Shown piece after piece: positions 9,531 through 18,431 of a DNA stretch of 64,000 nucleotides; positions within the stretch are counted from its first letter, which is position 1; each line of letters opens with the position of its first letter. The notes under the pieces were generated by a model. The model saw only the letters and a list, made by a program, of their open reading frames with translations, made no database searches and was not told the DNA's origin. The position numbers and the translations under genes were made by a program. Source of the stretch: Neorhodopirellula pilleata (GTDB taxonomy: Bacteria > Planctomycetota > Planctomycetia > Pirellulales > Pirellulaceae); contig NZ_SJPM01000001.1 in NCBI RefSeq assembly GCF_007859915.1, forward strand, positions 27,728-91,727, written 5' to 3'.

Positions 9531-10895
9531 CTACTTAGGTTCATCCGAACTAGTCACGGCAAGACCGAGTCTCCATACTTCAATCTTTTGCTTTAATCGG
9601 GCCACCGTTTCGGAATTCTGCGAAGCAAGATCAAGGAGTTCAGATGGATCATCAAGGATATTGTAGAGCCGTACGGGTGCGGTGTCCCATAAATGAACGT
9701 TTTTGTATTTTGTCGTGTCTCTACCTTGCAATCGCTCGATCAGCTTCCACTGGCGGTCCACGCACCAGAGATATTGGAGCGTATCGTCCGGATTGCCAAC
9801 CGTCATGTTATGAATCGAATGAGTTACACCATAGACACGTTCGCGCTGTTGCCTTGCATTGTCGTCCATGAGATTGATGCCGGGAAGATTGGCGGGAGCG
9901 CTCAGATCGGCTGCCGCCGCAATCGTCGGAAATAGGTCGATCGTATGAGCGAGATCTTCACTGCGAAGTGGCTTAAGTCGTTCGGGCCACGATACCATAA
10001 TTGGCGTGCGTATGCCGTTTTCGTAGGGCGATCCTTTGGAACGCAGTGCAAAATCGCTCCAACCTTTCTGTTCAGGGTCCGTCGCGTTGGTGCTGCTCGC
10101 GGCCCATCCATTGTCGCAAGCGAACATGACCAGCGTTTTCTCGGTCAGCCCCTGTTGGTCAAGATGATCTAGCAATTGTCCGCAGGTTTCATCAAACCAC
10201 TCACACATGGCGTAATAAGCGGCAACGTCTTTAGCGAGTCCATCGGTCGCGTACTTTTCAAGCAGACGCTTGGGTGGATTGTGTGGAGTGTGGGGTAATA
10301 GAGGGGCGTACCACAGGAAGAATGGTTGCTCTTTTTTTACTGCCATATCGATGAACTCAGTCACGGGTTTTATACCATCCCGCCCGATCTTCAGCCCGAC
10401 ATCGCCATGTCGACCGCCACGATCTGGGTCACCGTGCGTCATTCCGTGTGTGAAGCCGCCATCCTCAAAAGAGCCTTCCCACCATTTACCCGACTGATGC
10501 GTAAGGTAGCCCCTATCTGTTAGCAGTCGAATAAAGCTTGGGTGCCTGTGGAACTGTTCTCGCAAAGGTTTGTCCAGGGCTGCCCGTTCATTGCCCCCTT
10601 CAACATCATTCCCTGTGATGCCGTGTTGTGTCGGATAAAGTCCGGTGATCATCGATGCCAACGAAGGCCGGCAGAGAGGCGATGAAACATATCCTCGGTC
10701 AAACACCAGGCTTCGCGCCGCGAGTTTGTCAATGTTCGGTGTTTTGACAACCGCGTGCCCCATAAAGCCGTAGTCGCCCCAAGCTTGATCATCTCCAAGG
10801 ATGAAAACAATATTAGGTTTCTCGGCTGCAAATACAGCACCGTGAATGAAAATCAACGCCGCGACGGCGGGAGTTAGTAATTGTTTCATGATCAT
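9531..10895 (-). CDS. secreted arylsulfatase-type sulfatase
   Basis: A 454-residue exported sulfatase. A signal peptide (ending near VFAAEKP) precedes the metal-binding start NIVFILGDDQAWGDYG. The catalytic motif CRPSLASMITG has the cysteine converted to formylglycine, then GKWWEGS, FFLWYAPLLPHTPH, the ACDNGW metal site and the C-terminal DDPSELLDLA typical of planctomycete sulfatases. It hydrolyses sulfate esters, probably on algal polysaccharides. A maturase (FGE/anSME) is not in the window. Start may be the ATG at 10895 or the in-frame ATG at 10889. Confidence 0.94.
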   Translation of the reverse strand: MIMKQLLTPAVAALIFIHGAVFAAEKPNIVFILGDDQAWGDYGFMGHAVVKTPNIDKLAARSLVFDRGYVSSPLCRPSLASMITGLYPTQHGITGNDVEGGNERAALDKPLREQFHRHPSFIRLLTDRGYLTHQSGKWWEGSFEDGGFTHGMTHGDPDRGGRHGDVGLKIGRDGIKPVTEFIDMAVKKEQPFFLWYAPLLPHTPHNPPKRLLEKYATDGLAKDVAAYYAMCEWFDETCGQLLDHLDQQGLTEKTLVMFACDNGWAASSTNATDPEQKGWSDFALRSKGSPYENGIRTPIMVSWPERLKPLRSEDLAHTIDLFPTIAAAADLSAPANLPGINLMDDNARQQRERVYGVTHSIHNMTVGNPDDTLQYLWCVDRQWKLIERLQGRDTTKYKNVHLWDTAPVRLYNILDDPSELLDLASQNSETVARLKQKIEVWRLGLAVTSSDEPK

Positions 10896-11120
10896 CTTAA
10901 GCTAACACAACGAATTTAAGCAGTCTCGAAAGTGTTCTTCCACGAACACTGGTCAGTACCAAAATAATAGCGAATTTCGTTAGTCCCTCCATGGATGAAG
11001 CGAACAATTTAGATGCACTCAGGTTTTTGGCGGGGTAAAACATTATGCAACGGTTCATCGTCTGAGTTGGCAGCCGTCGTTTGGTGACGAGGGCAACTCG
11101 TGTTGTTTCTGGCCACCGAT

Positions 11121-11477
11121 CTAGCGGTGGTTGCTTGATCGCATCAGGATCAACAACAAGATAGCGATGAAATAAAACTCAAGAATCATTCCGCCGTTTT
11201 GTTCGATTTGGCCATCTCCGGATTGTCCCACCGACTCGACGAGATACGCGGAGGCGACCAGCTGTTAGATAAGAATGGTAATCGCAAGCGTGGACAATGG
11301 CCACCATCGGCCCAGGATCACGCATAAAACGAACGTCCACACGAAAGCGTTGGAAACGATCACGACCACCGTTGCCGTCGATACTTCCGGCCATCGGCAA
11401 CCCCAATTCAACACCGCCGCGATGGGGAGCGGCTCACGCCAGGGCCAGACGCCGAAACAAGACCGACACTCAATCAT
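11121..11477 (-). pseudogene. possible decayed small membrane protein
   Basis: A minus-strand frame encodes a hydrophobic stretch (VVVIVSNAFVWTFVLCVILG, then WWPLSTLAITILI), is cut by one TAA at 11265-11267, and stays open in the same frame for 47 more codons. That second part contains another hydrophobic helix (MILEFYFIAILLLILM) and ends with TAG at 11121. Read through, it would be a two- to three-helix membrane protein of about 117 residues. The rest of the 709-base gap between sulfatase and lactonase (10896-11604) holds only shadow ORFs. The hydrophobicity could be chance. Confidence 0.28.
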
Positions 11478-11604
11478 TCATCCCGCAGTCTTCCCGTCTT
11501 CTGGGCTGCGTTTTCGCTCGCGGGTGATCCTCGTTAGAAAAGCACATGGGATGCTCAAACGGATCGCCGCTCAGCACGAGGGATCATTGCCCGCCTCGTT
11601 CGAT

Positions 11605-12711
11605 CTATTCTTCCACTTCCAGCTTCATGAATCGGACACAGACGGGATTGGCTACGCGAACACTCGTTTGCGTTGGCGTGAGTTGTCCCGTCGATGGGTT
11701 GATCCGGAAAACGATGACGTTTCCACCCGATTGATTGGCAACCAACATGAAGTTCCCTGTCGGGTCGATGGCAAAGTTGCGGGGTGTCTGGATTCCCGAA
11801 CTCTGGTGGCCGACCACTGAAAGTTCATGAGTATCCGAATCGATGGCAAAGATGGCGATCGAGTTGTAGGGATTGCGGTTGGACACGTAAACAAATTTGC
11901 CGGACGGATGAACGACCGTTTCGGCGGTACTTCCACCGTTTCGTATGACATCAGCGGGTAGTGTTGACAAGACTTGTTGCTGGGTGAGTTTGCCACTGCT
12001 TGCGTCGTAACGACAGCGGATGATGGTCAGGTTCGATTCCCCATTGATGAAAGCCGTGTTGCCACTGGGGTGCCATGCAAAATGACGCGGTCCGGATCCT
12101 TTGGGCGCATCGAAGATCTCTTCGGACGCAAGCATTCCTTGCTCAGGATCGAATCGGTACGTGATCACTTGATCCAATCCCAAGTCGCAGCACAGCGCAT
12201 ATCGATTCGCTGCATCAACGTGGATCGAATGGGCATGCGTCCGCTCGCCAACATGCTGCTGAAACGAAGTCGCATCGCCTAACGAGCCATCGGGAGAAAT
12301 CGGAACACAGAGGCAACTTCCGCCGGTGTAATTGGCGACAAGAACATTCTTGCCGGTGGGATCGACGACTAAATGGCAGGGTGCTCCGCCCTGGGACGGT
12401 TGAGAATTGAGCAACGTCAGATTGCCGGTCGAAGGGTCGATTTGAAACGCACTGATCCTGGCGGTTCGTTCATTAACCGCATACAGAAAACGGTTGTTCG
12501 GATGAAACGCCAGAAATGACGGGCTGCTTGTTTCGGCAGCGAGTGTCGCCGATGAGAGTGAACCATCAGTGGCATTGAACTCGCACTGGTAAATGCCTTT
12601 GCTTTGGTCATCCGTGTAAGTTCCCAAGTAAACACGATATCGGTCATCCGAATGAGCGGACAGGCAACCGGCTAAGCATAGAATTGCGGCGGTACAAAAA
12701 CGAAGATTCAT
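11605..12711 (-). CDS. lactonase-family seven-bladed beta-propeller, exported
   Basis: A 368-residue protein of the Pgl-like lactonase family (PF10282, 6-phosphogluconolactonase type). Start at ATG 12711 gives a signal peptide with a possible lipobox near LCLAGC. Propeller blades are recognisable by repeats such as RVYLGTYTDD, SFLAFHPNNRFLYAVNE, NVLVANYTGGS, HAHSIHVDAANRYA, GPRHFAWHPSGNTAF and KFVYVSNRNPYNSIA. The export signal argues against a role in the cytosolic pentose phosphate pathway; it may open sugar lactones outside the cytoplasm. It is not coupled to its neighbours, and a hairpin repeat lies just upstream. Confidence 0.9.
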   Translation of the reverse strand: MNLRFCTAAILCLAGCLSAHSDDRYRVYLGTYTDDQSKGIYQCEFNATDGSLSSATLAAETSSPSFLAFHPNNRFLYAVNERTARISAFQIDPSTGNLTLLNSQPSQGGAPCHLVVDPTGKNVLVANYTGGSCLCVPISPDGSLGDATSFQQHVGERTHAHSIHVDAANRYALCCDLGLDQVITYRFDPEQGMLASEEIFDAPKGSGPRHFAWHPSGNTAFINGESNLTIIRCRYDASSGKLTQQQVLSTLPADVIRNGGSTAETVVHPSGKFVYVSNRNPYNSIAIFAIDSDTHELSVVGHQSSGIQTPRNFAIDPTGNFMLVANQSGGNVIVFRINPSTGQLTPTQTSVRVANPVCVRFMKLEVEE

Positions 12712-12763
12712 GGTTGGTTCTCTTGATCGCGAGCGAGGATGGGATGTTGTACAACATGGCATT

Positions 12764-12876
12764 AGTGCTTCAACCACATTTGACTTTAGGGTATCAGCAG
12801 CGTGGCTCGACGGTCCTCCGTCGAGATTTATGGTGGGGGCCACCGTGCCACGTTTTAAATATTGACGAAGCACTAG
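12764..12876. repeat. hairpin interspersed repeat, copy A (opposite to copy at 49003)
   Basis: About 110 bases almost identical, in reverse orientation, to 49003-49105. It contains two adjacent hairpins: CTCGACGG-TCCT-CCGTCGAG, and an imperfect GGTGG/CCACC-type stem. It is bounded by an inverted pair TAGTGCTTC (left) and GAAGCACTA (right). It lies upstream of the lactonase gene and just past the terminator of the TIGR03000 gene. No coding capacity; it looks like a non-autonomous, MITE- or REP-like element. Confidence 0.75.
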
Positions 12877-12881
12877 TGCAT

Positions 12882-12916
12882 AAAAAAAGGCCACACCCGC
12901 GATGGCGAGTGTGGCC
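12882..12916 (-). terminator. rho-independent terminator of the TIGR03000 gene
   Basis: On the minus strand a 12-bp stem (GGCCACACTCGC paired with GCGGGTGTGGCC, one mismatch) with a 4-base loop is followed by seven T. It lies 27 bases after the stop of the gene ending at 12943. Confidence 0.85.
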
Positions 12917-12942
12917 TACTCATTCTCGTTAGCTCGTTTGGA

Positions 12943-14337
12943 CTAACGCATTGCCAATGTTGTCGAGTCGAAATCGAACTTCAGTTCGACTTCTTGACCG
13001 GCGGCGACGTTGATCGTTTGTTGTTGCTGGACACTTTTTCCGTTGACATCAGCGACAACGACGACGGTGTAGTTCTTCCAGCTTTGACCGGCGGCCAGGT
13101 GCGTGGTACGGAAGGTGCGTACACGACCGAAGCCGTTCGTTTCATTACCGGCCAAGATCACCTTGGCATCGGCGGGAACGTGCAACTGAACAACGGTTTC
13201 AAGCACGTCGGATTGAGTCGGTACGCTGACCTGGGTTTCCTGGTCGACCGAATCGGCCTTCTTTTCAGAATCATCCGCCGCGTCTTCTTCGCTTTGATTG
13301 AATACCATTCGCTCCATGTCGCCGGGACGCAACTTGATCGTCTTGGAATCCTTCATCTCACGACCGTTGACGTCATAGGTCACAACGACTTCGTAAGTGT
13401 AAAGGTATCCATCTTTCAGACCACGTGACATGAACTGGCGTACCATTCCGTCGCTGGTCGTTTCGTGCCCGTTGACTGTCACGCGAGCGCCTTCAACAGG
13501 GACGGCGACGGTCAACAAGGCCGCGTCATCGTCCAGGGTCGGCTTGCTGCTTTCGTAGCTGGCACCGTTGTCGATGATCGAACCGTCGATCACTGATCCG
13601 CTCATGGGCACTGATCCGCTCATGGGCACTGATCCGCTCATGGGAGCCGATCCGCCTGAAATGATGCCGCCATGGGACGGAACGCTGCTCTCGATCGGGT
13701 AGCTAGGTGCCACGTGGTGCTCGACGGGATAGCTCGAATGAACCATCGGAGCCGAGTAGGTGATCGGTGCGGCGTAGGAGACCGGAGCGACGTATCCGCC
13801 GCTGCTGTATCCACCACTGCTGCCGTGTGATACGGCGATCGAAGCGGGACGATAGTAACCACCGCTACTACCGCCGGAACTGGCACCACCACTTGAGTAG
13901 GAAGCGGTATAGCCACCGCTGCTGCCGTGCGATGCCGCATGGCGGGCCGCAATTCGTGCTTTCAAACGGCTGAACAATCCGCCGCCCGAAGAACCATGGG
14001 AAACGCCGCCGGACGATGCACCACCTGAGGAAGCCCCACCCGAGGAAGCCCCACCGGAGGAAGCCCCACCGGAGGACGCACTGTAGGCCACGTAACCGCC
14101 GGATGAACCACCCGAAGATCCTCCCGATGAACCGGCATGGCGTGCGGCAATCCGGGCGCGGAGTCCGGACAGAAGTCCGCCACCGCTGCTGCCGTGGACG
14201 ATGCCGCCTGAACTACCACCGTAGCTGGCCCCGCCGCTGCTGTAACTTCCGTAGCTCCCGTAGGAGCCGCCGGCCTCCGCTGAAACACTGAGCGTCAGTG
14301 CAAGCGAAAGGCCGATCAATAGGTGCATACACCTCAT
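12943..14337 (-). CDS. TIGR03000 domain protein with Ser/Gly repeats, secreted
   Basis: A 464-residue exported protein. Start at ATG 14337 gives a signal peptide ending near SVSAEAG. Residues about 20-250 are low-complexity SSGG/SSGGASSGG repeats with two copies of a GLLSGLRARIAARH-like basic segment, then three copies of SVPMSG. Two TIGR03000 (Plancto_dom_1) beta domains follow, about residues 285-365 and 385-464: AVPVEGARVTVNGHETTS, and LHVPADAKVILAGNETNG. The DNA has matching tandem repeats (18 bases near 13590-13645, 15 bases near 14025-14075), prone to slippage. TIGR03000 proteins are a planctomycete trait of unknown role, probably on the cell surface. Monocistronic, with its own terminator. 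Confidence 0.9.
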   Translation of the reverse strand: MRCMHLLIGLSLALTLSVSAEAGGSYGSYGSYSSGGASYGGSSGGIVHGSSGGGLLSGLRARIAARHAGSSGGSSGGSSGGYVAYSASSGGASSGGASSGGASSGGASSGGVSHGSSGGGLFSRLKARIAARHAASHGSSGGYTASYSSGGASSGGSSGGYYRPASIAVSHGSSGGYSSGGYVAPVSYAAPITYSAPMVHSSYPVEHHVAPSYPIESSVPSHGGIISGGSAPMSGSVPMSGSVPMSGSVIDGSIIDNGASYESSKPTLDDDAALLTVAVPVEGARVTVNGHETTSDGMVRQFMSRGLKDGYLYTYEVVVTYDVNGREMKDSKTIKLRPGDMERMVFNQSEEDAADDSEKKADSVDQETQVSVPTQSDVLETVVQLHVPADAKVILAGNETNGFGRVRTFRTTHLAAGQSWKNYTVVVVADVNGKSVQQQQTINVAAGQEVELKFDFDSTTLAMR

Positions 14338-14576
14338 GAACGTTCCTCCATCCTCAAAATTGGTTTGATTAGTGATGCCGCCAGGGACCTGAAGGAGCCC
14401 CGGTTCCCGTGATCTGGCTGGTTGAGCAAGCTCGGTTGGCGATCCGATAACACACGCGGGCAAACTCAGACCTCGTACCGCCTAACCTGCCGAACGTTAG
14501 AATAGCGAGACAGGGAGTCCAATCAAGCAGTCTGGGTAAAATTTAACGGCAAAAGGCCGTTCTTATGGGGGGAAGC

Positions 14577-16019
14577 CTATCTACCAATTTTTTCGAGTTG
14601 GACATCGTCGAAATCAATCCGACCGGTCGCCCCGAACAAACCGATCCGAATAATCGCCTCGCGTGCGTTGGGCGGAACGCGTAGCAACCGGCTGTCGGTT
14701 CGCCAATCCCGAGTCCCGCGATAGGGACCGAGCGAAAACATGCCCAAATCTCGTCGCTGTTCGTCGTAGTAGCTGATCGCGAGCATCGGCCATGCGTCCG
14801 CGTCAGGGCCTTTGGCGACATCCTGCGTCCGAATGCGAGCGGACAATCTTACGGAGAATACCTGGCGTCCGTCGATCGCGATGCCTTGGAGCAAATGCGA
14901 ACCCAAACCGGGGGTCTTGTTCTCAAATCTCGCCATCGCGTTACCCCCTTCGACGAAACGCTTGACCTGCCGCCCGTAATACCAACCGGCGATGAATTCT
15001 TCGCTGAAACGCTCAGTTTGATCGTTCGATTTGCCTTCGCCGCCTGGGGAGCCCGCGCCGCCCGGGGAGCCCTCGCCTCCTGAGGAGCCCTCGCCGCCTG
15101 ATGGGCCTTCGCCGCCTGGGGAACTCAGCGTGGTGGTTTCGAAATCACCATTGGTTATTTCGGGGGCCGAGCCGTCGGGCAGGTGTTGGCGGCTCGCTTC
15201 GGCCGTACCGGTCATGGGGACGAACAGGGTTGGCCGGAGCGGTTCTCGCACCAGTTCTCCGTCGCGTTTGGTCATTCGGTAGAGCGTCTGCTGATACCGC
15301 TCGCCGACCGGGATGATCATCGAGCCGCCCTCACGCAATTGCTCGACCAACGGCACCGGCACCGATTCGGGACTGCAGGTGACGATGATCTTGTCGAACG
15401 GTGCTTTGTCGGGCCATCCCAAAAAGCCGTCGCCGATCTTGGTGAATACGTTGTCGTATCCGAGTCGATCGAGGACGCCACGAGCGGTCACACCGAGCGG
15501 TTCGACGATTTCAATCGAATACACTTCGTCGACCAACGGGCTCAGCACGGCGGCTTGGTAACCACTCCCCGTTCCGATCTCCAGCACTCGGTCGGTCGGT
15601 TGCGGGTCGAGCGTCTCGGTCATCGACGCGACAATGAAAGGGCTGCTGATTGTTTGAGCCGAGCCGATCGGCAAGGCCATGTCATAGTAAGCCTTGTCGC
15701 GGACCGCATGCGGTACGAACTCATGACGGGGTGTGTCTTGGATCGCCGCGAGCACGCGTTCATTGGTGACCCCGGCCGTGCGGATGCGATGATCGACCAA
15801 CCGCTTGCGGGCGTCGGCGTACTTGTCATTTCCTCGAGCCGAGCCGGAGCGTGAGGAAATGGAATCGGAAGCCTGGGGAAGGATCAAAAGAGAGCGTTGA
15901 GGTGTCACGATCGTGGGAACCGGTGGCGAGCGATGGTCAGAGAAATCTTGAGCGATTAGATTCGGTTGAGCCTCCGTCAAAAGGAAGCAACCCATCAATC
16001 CAAACGTGAGTCGTCTCAT
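14577..16019 (-). CDS. pcm: exported protein-L-isoaspartate O-methyltransferase with C-terminal beta domain
   Basis: A 480-residue two-part protein. After a likely signal peptide (MRRLTFGLMGCFLLTEAQP) comes a PIMT domain at about residues 65-280. It shows HEFVPHAVRDKAYYDMALPIG, the SAM-binding VLEIGTGSGYQAAVLSPL, and the late strand PVGERYQQTLYRMTK. This enzyme class methylates damaged isoaspartyl residues so that they can be repaired. A linker of GGEGSS/GGEGSP repeats (about 305-335) joins a C-terminal carbohydrate-binding-like beta-sandwich (ITNGDFET, then GTRDWRTDSRLLRVPPNARE and IDFDDVQLEKI). The usual Pcm is about 210 residues and cytosolic, so export and the extra domain are unusual. 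Its ATG overlaps the upstream Ppx/GppA stop by four bases. Confidence 0.85.
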   Translation of the reverse strand: MRRLTFGLMGCFLLTEAQPNLIAQDFSDHRSPPVPTIVTPQRSLLILPQASDSISSRSGSARGNDKYADARKRLVDHRIRTAGVTNERVLAAIQDTPRHEFVPHAVRDKAYYDMALPIGSAQTISSPFIVASMTETLDPQPTDRVLEIGTGSGYQAAVLSPLVDEVYSIEIVEPLGVTARGVLDRLGYDNVFTKIGDGFLGWPDKAPFDKIIVTCSPESVPVPLVEQLREGGSMIIPVGERYQQTLYRMTKRDGELVREPLRPTLFVPMTGTAEASRQHLPDGSAPEITNGDFETTTLSSPGGEGPSGGEGSSGGEGSPGGAGSPGGEGKSNDQTERFSEEFIAGWYYGRQVKRFVEGGNAMARFENKTPGLGSHLLQGIAIDGRQVFSVRLSARIRTQDVAKGPDADAWPMLAISYYDEQRRDLGMFSLGPYRGTRDWRTDSRLLRVPPNAREAIIRIGLFGATGRIDFDDVQLEKIGR

Positions 16020-17653
16020 GATTTGTGTACTCCCGCTCGCAACATGACTGGCACTCCAAAGATATCACGAAACAACGACGAGTTGGTTCGTAGGGCGAGT
16101 TGTTCCAAGGAAACATCGTCCACGCCGGGTACCGCGATCACCATGCGTTTTTCGTCTCGTTGGCAAGCGACGTCACGAATCCGCCCGGTGCGGGTATCAT
16201 CCAAAGCGATCGCGATCCGCAACATGGCTGCCATCTTGGTAACGGCCACGCGGTCTTTTCGATCCAACGAGGTGTACCCTTCGTGATTGGTTTGTGGTGA
16301 CGCCCGGCGATGATACCGCGCCACCAGCGCAACGAGTTGTAACTCGTGACGGCTCAGTCCAAACAGTTCACTGTTTCGGATCAAGTAGTAGGCGTGTTTG
16401 TGGTTGCTGTGCAAGTTGACGTACAAGCCTACCTCATGAAGCAGCGCGGCGACGTACAACAAAACTTCATGCCGCGAATCGAGCTGGTGTTCGCCGGCGA
16501 GTTGTTCAAACAGAATGCGGGTTAATTCTGCGACCGCTCGCGCGTGCGATTGATCGACGGCGTACTTACGTCCCAACGACACCGCCGATCGAATGATCTG
16601 TTGCCGGAATTCGCTCGTCCAGTTTCCGCCCTGTTCCATGTCGGCCAACAAGCCGTCACGCAAGTTCGTGCCGCTGACAAACACATATGGCAACTCAAAA
16701 TGTTTGGCAAACAACGTGTACGCCAACAAAGCCGGCGCGAGGGTTTCGGCTTCGACAAACGTCGCCCCGAACTTTTTGACGATCGCATCTTCGCCCATCT
16801 TGACGACGTCATCGGTTAACTTCTCGAGCCGATCGACGGGGACCTTTACGAGTGATTCTTCGTCCCAGTCTTCGATCAGTCGATGAGCGGCGAACCGAAT
16901 ATCGCCACCCAACAAGACCAGTTGAAGCGGAGCATCGGCTTTCAATTCATCGGCGATTCGTACGACAAACCGCTTGACATGCGTTTCCAATAATTGTCGC
17001 CACTGGAGCCCTTGGGCACCGGACGCCTCGAGTGTTTGGACCAACCGCAACGATCCTAAGCGAAACGAATCGGAGTGCAAAACGTTCCCACCGCGGATCA
17101 TCAGCAACTCGGTACTGCCGCTGCCGACCTCAAGGACCACGGACTTCGATTCCGCCGTCTCGGCCATCCCCAACAGCATCGGCGTGATGCCCATGTACGT
17201 GATCCGGTTGACTTCCGCTTCGTCGATCGGCTCGACATCCAATCCGGTTGCGACGAACACTCGGTCAACGAACGCGATCCGATTGATCGCCTCTCGGACG
17301 GCACTGGTCGCGACGACGCGAATGTCTTTGGCATCGCGAACACCGTATTCGTCGAGGATCCGGCGGAATCGGCGTAGTACCGCCGACGCCCGCTCGATGC
17401 CCTTGCGACTGAGTCGACGTGTTTCAAACGCGTCCCGTCCTAAATCAACGGGCTGCAATAACGATTCGAGCGTGCGGACGTGACCGCCCGAATGAATTTC
17501 GGCGATCGCCATCCGGATGCTGATCGCACCGATATCGATGACCGCAACCGTCCGCGGTGACGTCTGGCTCACGCCGGATCCGAGGCTCGAACCGGAGGCC
17601 GGATTCGAGCCATGCGTCGAGGGTTCCGCCGAAGCGGTATTGGGCAAGTTCAT
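16016..17653 (-). CDS. Ppx/GppA exopolyphosphatase-family phosphatase
   Basis: A 545-residue protein starting at ATG 17653, which overlaps the HAD gene stop as ATGA. Residues about 25-320 form the actin-like Ppx/GppA ATPase fold. The first phosphate loop reads VIDIGAISIRM where DIGSNSVRL is usual, and the second VLEVGSGSTEL where D-x-GGGS is usual. Residues about 330-540 form the HD-type C-terminal domain (LLHEVGLYVNLHSNHKHAYYL). It should hydrolyse polyphosphate or pppGpp in the stringent response. The altered loops may lower or change activity. Gene order HAD-Ppx-Pcm with overlaps suggests translational coupling. Confidence 0.88.
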   Translation of the reverse strand: MNLPNTASAEPSTHGSNPASGSSLGSGVSQTSPRTVAVIDIGAISIRMAIAEIHSGGHVRTLESLLQPVDLGRDAFETRRLSRKGIERASAVLRRFRRILDEYGVRDAKDIRVVATSAVREAINRIAFVDRVFVATGLDVEPIDEAEVNRITYMGITPMLLGMAETAESKSVVLEVGSGSTELLMIRGGNVLHSDSFRLGSLRLVQTLEASGAQGLQWRQLLETHVKRFVVRIADELKADAPLQLVLLGGDIRFAAHRLIEDWDEESLVKVPVDRLEKLTDDVVKMGEDAIVKKFGATFVEAETLAPALLAYTLFAKHFELPYVFVSGTNLRDGLLADMEQGGNWTSEFRQQIIRSAVSLGRKYAVDQSHARAVAELTRILFEQLAGEHQLDSRHEVLLYVAALLHEVGLYVNLHSNHKHAYYLIRNSELFGLSRHELQLVALVARYHRRASPQTNHEGYTSLDRKDRVAVTKMAAMLRIAIALDDTRTGRIRDVACQRDEKRMVIAVPGVDDVSLEQLALRTNSSLFRDIFGVPVMLRAGVHKS

Positions 17654-18348
17654 GAGGACATCCCGAGCGGTTCGGTGATCAAGCGGCACTCCGGCAAGAC
17701 GCCGTAGCGAACCAAAACCTCTTCCGCCGTCGCGCCGCCCCAGCATACTTCGGCGTTCCAGCCGTACTGGCGGGCTGCCATGACATTCTCTTCACGATCG
17801 TCGACAAACAAAATTTCTTCCGGTTTGGCTTGGTTGATATCGCGAGCGCGTGCTTCGGCGACTTCGTAAATCATGCGATCGGGCTTCATCGACCTAGCTT
17901 CATAACTGACAACCTCGACATCAAACGGCCCTTGCAAAACACCATACGACTGAGACCGCACCCACGACCAATGGGCTTGGCATGTGTTGCTCAGGATGCC
18001 GATCGGCATGCCGGTTTGACGAACCCGCCCGAGCACGTCGGTCATCGTTTCGATCGGTGTGAACATATCGCTGATCGCTCGCAGAATCGCCGCATCATCG
18101 ATGGGATCCATCGTACCTGGAAACGATTTCCGGATCGCTTCGGCGAACTCGGCTTCGGACACCAGCCCCGTTTCCAACTGATTCTGTAAACCACTGTCAT
18201 GCATGATTTCATTGACAAACGCCAGTTCCACCTCGGTCGGGTTGGCGTGGAACAGCTCGGCAACATTGCGGGCTGCCACCTCACGATCAAAGGCAACGAG
18301 GATATTGCCCAAATCAAAGTAAACGAAACGGATGGGGGTGGAAGTCAT
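17650..18348 (-). CDS. HAD-family phosphatase, YihX-like
   Basis: A 232-residue cytosolic hydrolase starting at ATG 18348. An in-frame ATG at 18390 would add 14 hydrophobic residues. Motif I is VYFDLGNILVAFD, in which the second Asp of the DxD is replaced by Gly-Asn, as in YihX-type sugar phosphatases. Motif II is GILSNTCQAHW; motif III and IV include MKPDRMIYEVA and ILFVDDREENVMAA. The likely role is dephosphorylation of a small sugar phosphate or nucleotide. It is the middle of the chain from the LTA-synthase-like gene (83 bases upstream) to Ppx/GppA (4-base overlap). Confidence 0.87.
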   Translation of the reverse strand: MTSTPIRFVYFDLGNILVAFDREVAARNVAELFHANPTEVELAFVNEIMHDSGLQNQLETGLVSEAEFAEAIRKSFPGTMDPIDDAAILRAISDMFTPIETMTDVLGRVRQTGMPIGILSNTCQAHWSWVRSQSYGVLQGPFDVEVVSYEARSMKPDRMIYEVAEARARDINQAKPEEILFVDDREENVMAARQYGWNAEVCWGGATAEEVLVRYGVLPECRLITEPLGMSS

Positions 18349-18431
18349 GACCGCAATCAGGAGAAGGAGACGAGTTGGCGATGTCAACATCTTAACCGCA
18401 CCCCCGTCTCGTCCACAAACGGCTTCGGCGT

